Source: Gammaproteobacteria bacterium
Lineage (GTDB): Bacteria; Pseudomonadota; Gammaproteobacteria; Eutrophobiales; Eutrophobiaceae
DNA length: 17,377 bases
Direction: 5' to 3'
Assembly: GCA_003645215.1 (NCBI GenBank)
Contig: QNEM01000014.1
Location: forward strand, 1-17,377
The notes beneath the pieces are model-generated. The model was not told the DNA's origin, did not search any database, and saw only the letters and a program-made list of their open reading frames with translations. Positions 14,519 through 17,377 of this stretch are shown here, one piece after another (the stretch's first letter is position 1; each line of letters opens with the position of its first letter). Made by a program: the position numbers and the translations under genes.

Positions 14519-15574
14519 TCATGCCCTGAACTCATGCCTGGCCCAAAGCATAGCGGTCAATAATATCAACGCACCGGCCTGATGTGCCGCTGCCAGAGGC
14601 ACAGGCACAACTAACAATAGTGTCGAGATGCCCAGAGTGACCTGCAGGATGACCGCAACCAACAGGCAATGTAAAACTATTCGGGTGCGGCCAGGCAGAT
14701 CCTGCTTCAAGGTCTTGAACCAGAAACCAACAACAGCAATAAAAATCAACGTCGTTAATATGCGATGTGTGAATTGAATAGTCACAACATTCTCAAAAAA
14801 ATTCTTTATCCAGGGGTCAAAGACGAATAAATCTTTTGGCAGGAGCGTGTCGCCCATTAAAGGGAAAGTATTATAAATAAAGCCTGCATCGGTTCCGGCC
14901 ACAAAACCACCTGACATAATGGCAATCACAAGTAATAACGTCAGTGCCGACAGAAAGCCTCTATAAGCATGTAGGGATTGTTGTTTGAAGGTATGTGGTT
15001 TTGGAAATAATAACCCCAGTGCAGTCCAGAGTATCCAGCCGTAAAGAAAAAAGGCGAAGATCAAATGTGCGGTTAAACGATATTGGCTGACATCTGGCCG
15101 ATCAGACAAACCACTCTTGACCATGAACCAGCCCAGGACCCCCTGCAGGCCACCGAGGATAAACATAGTTATTAATTTCGGTATCAGTTTCCTGTCCAGT
15201 TTTTTTCTTAATAAAAAGAACATAAACGGCACGAAGAAAACAATGCCGATACTACGACCCCAGAGACGATGTATGAATTCCAGCCAGAAGATAGATTTAA
15301 ATCCAGCCAGATCCATATCCGGATTTTTAATCTTGAATTCCGGGTATTGCTGATATTTTTCAAAGGTATCTTGCCAGACCAATTCGGTCATCGGTGGTAG
15401 AAAACCGGTAGCGGGCTTCCATTCAACCATAGACAGACCGGAATGAGTCAGGCGTGTGACACCACCCAGTACCACCATGACGAAGATCATGAATGCACAG
15501 ATAAATAGCCAGATGGCGACGGCATGTGAACCAGTATTAGCAGCTGATATATCAGGATTATTTTGCGGCATCAT
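14519..15574 (-). CDS. ctaA: Heme A synthase (Cox15/CtaA)
   Basis: This membrane enzyme oxidises the C8 methyl of heme O to make heme A for aa3-type cytochrome oxidases. The 351-residue protein has about eight membrane segments and matches the long Cox15-type proteobacterial form. The conserved histidines are His44 (RLTHSGLSM), His102 (FIHRLWGRS), His170 (RLTAHL), His270 (FTHRILTT) and His331 (AAAHQAGA). GTDAGFIYNTFPLMGD (227-242) is characteristic. The start may be either of two adjacent ATGs; no strong ribosome site is seen. Usually the gene sits with ctaB and cox genes; here it is alone, so the oxidase it serves must be encoded elsewhere. It is divergent from nrdJ. Confidence 0.95.
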   Translation of the reverse strand: MMPQNNPDISAANTGSHAVAIWLFICAFMIFVMVVLGGVTRLTHSGLSMVEWKPATGFLPPMTELVWQDTFEKYQQYPEFKIKNPDMDLAGFKSIFWLEFIHRLWGRSIGIVFFVPFMFFLLRKKLDRKLIPKLITMFILGGLQGVLGWFMVKSGLSDRPDVSQYRLTAHLIFAFFLYGWILWTALGLLFPKPHTFKQQSLHAYRGFLSALTLLLVIAIMSGGFVAGTDAGFIYNTFPLMGDTLLPKDLFVFDPWIKNFFENVVTIQFTHRILTTLIFIAVVGFWFKTLKQDLPGRTRIVLHCLLVAVILQVTLGISTLLLVVPVPLAAAHQAGALILLTAMLWARHEFRA

Positions 15575-15900
15575 TGAGCATGATCAGGTGTTAGTGAATC
15601 GTTTAGAGCTTGGTCTTGTTATTTTTTTTCGAAGGCGGAATTATACCCGGGATACTACCGATTCATAGTCATGAAAACAGGCAAGTTTTGTGCCCGGATT
15701 TATGAAATCCAGTGCTGGCAAGCTTATGCAATATTTGTCTAAAAATAGCTGAGAAAATCAGTATTATTTCGATTTTGAAAATGCTATAAATTGAACCTGA
15801 GTTGTGGACGCAAAAGCTAAGGGAAAAGCCTTTTTTCGGGCATTCAGAGTGTAGTTTCTCTTTATTAAACAAGCACTTCTAAACTAATTTTAAGTATTTA
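15575..15900. other. Intergenic region between ctaA and the nrdJ promoter
   Basis: I see no credible gene here. On the minus strand a perfect TATAAT (15640-15645) could be the -10 box of ctaA, giving a leader of about 60 nt, but the -35 box is poor. An AT-rich stretch from about 15880 to 15911 lies directly ahead of the nrdJ -35 box and could act as an UP element. Confidence 0.35.
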
Positions 15901-15911
15901 AATTTAAGTTG

Positions 15912-15940
15912 TTGCTTTGTTTCCAAAACCACTATATATT
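15912..15940 (+). promoter_or_regulatory. Sigma70 promoter of nrdJ
   Basis: TTGCTT (15912-15917), a 17-bp spacer and TATATT (15935-15940) form a good promoter. Its -10 box falls within the first NrdR box, which is the usual repressor geometry. A start near 15947 would give a leader of about 130 nt. Confidence 0.6.
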
Positions 15941-15944
15941 GTGT
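15929..15944 (+). promoter_or_regulatory. NrdR box 1
   Basis: CCACTATATATTGTGT matches the NrdR palindrome ACACTATATATAGTGT at 14 of 16 positions and overlaps the predicted -10 box of nrdJ. Confidence 0.8.
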
Positions 15945-15961
15945 TTCAGTCAGGTAGCAAA

Positions 15962-15977
15962 CCACTATATGTTGTGT
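15962..15977 (+). promoter_or_regulatory. NrdR box 2
   Basis: CCACTATATGTTGTGT is a second NrdR-type palindrome centred 33 bp from the first, the paired spacing (about three helical turns) used by the nucleotide-sensing repressor NrdR at ribonucleotide reductase genes. Confidence 0.75.
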
Positions 15978-15978
15978 A

Positions 15979-16045
15979 TTTTGCTGCGACGCAAAATGTT
16001 AAAAATCATAAGAAATATTACCCTGAATGGCAACACAGGGGTAAT
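15979..16045 (+). other. Two hairpins in the nrdJ leader
   Basis: TTTTGC/GCAAAA (15979-15984, 15991-15996) forms a 6-bp stem. TTACCCTG pairs with CAGGGGTAA with a one-base bulge (about 16018-16044). Neither is followed by a T tract, and nothing resembling a cobalamin riboswitch was recognised. Confidence 0.4.
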
Positions 16046-16074
16046 TCGGGATATTTAAAGGGGAAGAATTATTG

Positions 16075-17377
16075 ATGAATACAGTATCAGCTGAAATCGT
16101 CCAAACTACTGCTGCTGAAGTACCTTTTCAAGCTGCCTCCAAGGATATTTGGGAGAAGAAATATCGTCTGGTAACAAAGGATGGCACAGCCGTTGATAAA
16201 GACATGGATGCCACCTATATGCGTGTCGCGCGGGCACTTGCAGATGTCGAAGAAACCGAAGAAAAACGAGAGGCCTGGTACCAGGAATTTGTCTGGGCAT
16301 TACGTCGCGGAGCGATCCCTGCCGGTCGTATTATTTCCAATGCCGGTGCCACCAAATACAAACCAGCCACATCGACAATTAACTGTACTGTCTCAGGTGT
16401 AGTTGAAGACTCCATGGACGACATCCTGGGCAAGACCCATGAGGCGGGTCTGACATTAAAGGCCGGTTGTGGGATTGGTTATGAGTTTTCAACACTACGC
16501 CCTAAAGGTGGTTATGTTTCCGGTGCCGGTGCCTATACTTCTGGTCCACTGTCCTTCATGGATATCTTTGACAAGATGTGTTTCACCGTTTCCTCTGCGG
16601 GCGGTCGTCGGGGTGCACAGATGGCAACCTTCGATGTTGGTCATCCTGATGTTATAGAATTTATTCGTGCCAAACGTGAAGATGGTCGTCTGCGTCAATT
16701 TAATCTTTCCCTGTTGATTACCGATGAGTTTATGGCCGCCGTCAAAAATGATGGTGAATGGAAACTGGCGTTCCCTGTCAATGAAAGAGAAAGTAAAACA
16801 ATCGATCTGAAAGATCCTGAACAGGTTATCTGGCGTGAATGGCCAAGTCACAAAGGCTACATAGTTAATGATGAAGGCCTGGTGGCCTGTAAGGTTTATA
16901 AGACGATTCGGGCTCAACGTTTATGGGATGTCATCATGTCGTCTACCTATGACTATGCCGAGCCGGGCTTTATCCTCATCGATAAAGTTAATGAAATGAA
17001 TAATAACTGGTTCTGCGAAGATATTCGTGCAACCAATCCCTGTGGCGAACAACCTTTGCCTCCTTATGGTTCCTGCTTACTCGGTTCGGTCAATCTTACG
17101 CGTTTCGTGATTGAACCTTTTACCGAACGCGCTCGCTTTGACTGGAAAGAATTTCGCAAGGCGGTCAAGATCTTTACTCGCATGCTGGATAACGTCGTTG
17201 AAATTAATGGTCTGCCCCTGGACGGTCAGCGTGATGAAATCAAACGTAAGCGTCGTCATGGTATGGGCTTCCTTGGACTGGGTTCAACCCTGACCCTGTT
17301 AAAGGTGAAATACGGTAGCAAGGAATCCGTTAGCTTCACAGAAAGAGTCAGTCGTGAACTCGCCATCGCTGGTTGGG
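16075..17377 (+). CDS. nrdJ: Adenosylcobalamin-dependent ribonucleotide reductase (class II), N-terminal part
   Basis: NrdJ reduces ribonucleotides to deoxyribonucleotides using adenosylcobalamin as radical source, so it works with or without oxygen. The first 434 codons are present; the gene runs off the right edge. Visible motifs are the redox Cys104 in STINCTVSG, the AGCGIGYEFSTLRP block (130-143), SSAGGRRGAQMATFD (173-187), and the catalytic NxCxE motif at Asn321-Cys323-Glu325 (ATNPCGEQPLPP), followed by Cys334 in YGSCLLGSVNL. A purine-rich AAGGGGAAG precedes the ATG at 16075, with a 9-bp gap. Two NrdR boxes lie upstream. The allosteric and C-terminal cysteine regions are outside the window. 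The strain should make or import cobalamin. Confidence 0.95.
   Translation, partial: MNTVSAEIVQTTAAEVPFQAASKDIWEKKYRLVTKDGTAVDKDMDATYMRVARALADVEETEEKREAWYQEFVWALRRGAIPAGRIISNAGATKYKPATSTINCTVSGVVEDSMDDILGKTHEAGLTLKAGCGIGYEFSTLRPKGGYVSGAGAYTSGPLSFMDIFDKMCFTVSSAGGRRGAQMATFDVGHPDVIEFIRAKREDGRLRQFNLSLLITDEFMAAVKNDGEWKLAFPVNERESKTIDLKDPEQVIWREWPSHKGYIVNDEGLVACKVYKTIRAQRLWDVIMSSTYDYAEPGFILIDKVNEMNNNWFCEDIRATNPCGEQPLPPYGSCLLGSVNLTRFVIEPFTERARFDWKEFRKAVKIFTRMLDNVVEINGLPLDGQRDEIKRKRRHGMGFLGLGSTLTLLKVKYGSKESVSFTERVSRELAIAGW

Noticed and set aside
15818..15840. AAGG-GAAAAG-CCTT hairpin with a T run as a terminator
   Set aside because: The stem is only 4 bp, and no gene ends nearby on the plus strand.
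16495..16917. 140-residue open frame antisense to nrdJ
   Set aside because: The plus strand reads as nrdJ with intact family motifs across the whole interval.

Overview
The window is about 17.4 kb of AT-leaning, tightly packed chromosome. It reads as a gammaproteobacterium. The evidence is the glnA–DUF4124–ntrB–ntrC gene order, an RdgC gene, a CysD/CysN-type sulfate adenylyltransferase, a Cys-free HemB of the Pseudomonas kind, a Cox15-type heme A synthase and a class II ribonucleotide reductase. No phage, IS transposase, CRISPR array, rRNA or tRNA was seen. I cannot name the genus from this sequence.

Layout. (1) 1-1531, minus strand: sulfate activation operon cysD-cysN, with cysN cut by the window edge and a plausible sigma70 promoter ahead of cysD. 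(2) 1630-2292: a class I SAM methyltransferase of unknown substrate. (3) 2293-7989: nitrogen-control block. glnA is preceded by two NtrC palindromes (GCAC-N7-GTGC) exactly 31 bp apart and a -24/-12 sigma54 promoter, and is followed by a strong terminator. Next come a 450-bp region of duplicated, highly structured repeats, a secreted DUF4124 protein, and ntrB-ntrC with two further NtrC-type palindromes upstream. (4) 8134-9039: rdgC, convergent with (5) 9056-11258, minus strand: a Tat-exported PhoX/DUF839 protein and hemB. (6) 11344-14323, plus strand: a membrane fatty-acid hydroxylase/sterol desaturase, an ArsM-like arsenite methyltransferase and folD, closely spaced and perhaps co-transcribed. 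(7) 14368-14498: a MITE-like palindromic element in the convergent gap between folD and ctaA. (8) 14519-15574, minus strand: heme A synthase. (9) 15912-17377: nrdJ, cut by the window edge, behind a sigma70 promoter whose -10 box lies inside the first of two NrdR boxes.

Most genes are housekeeping. The regulatory picture is coherent: NtrB/NtrC should read nitrogen status, NtrC with sigma54 should drive glnA, and NtrC sites over the ntrBC leader suggest feedback. The least explained parts are two sets of modular hairpin repeats (4160-4612 and 14368-14498), which share small stem-GGA-stem building blocks, and the desaturase/ArsM-like/folD cluster.
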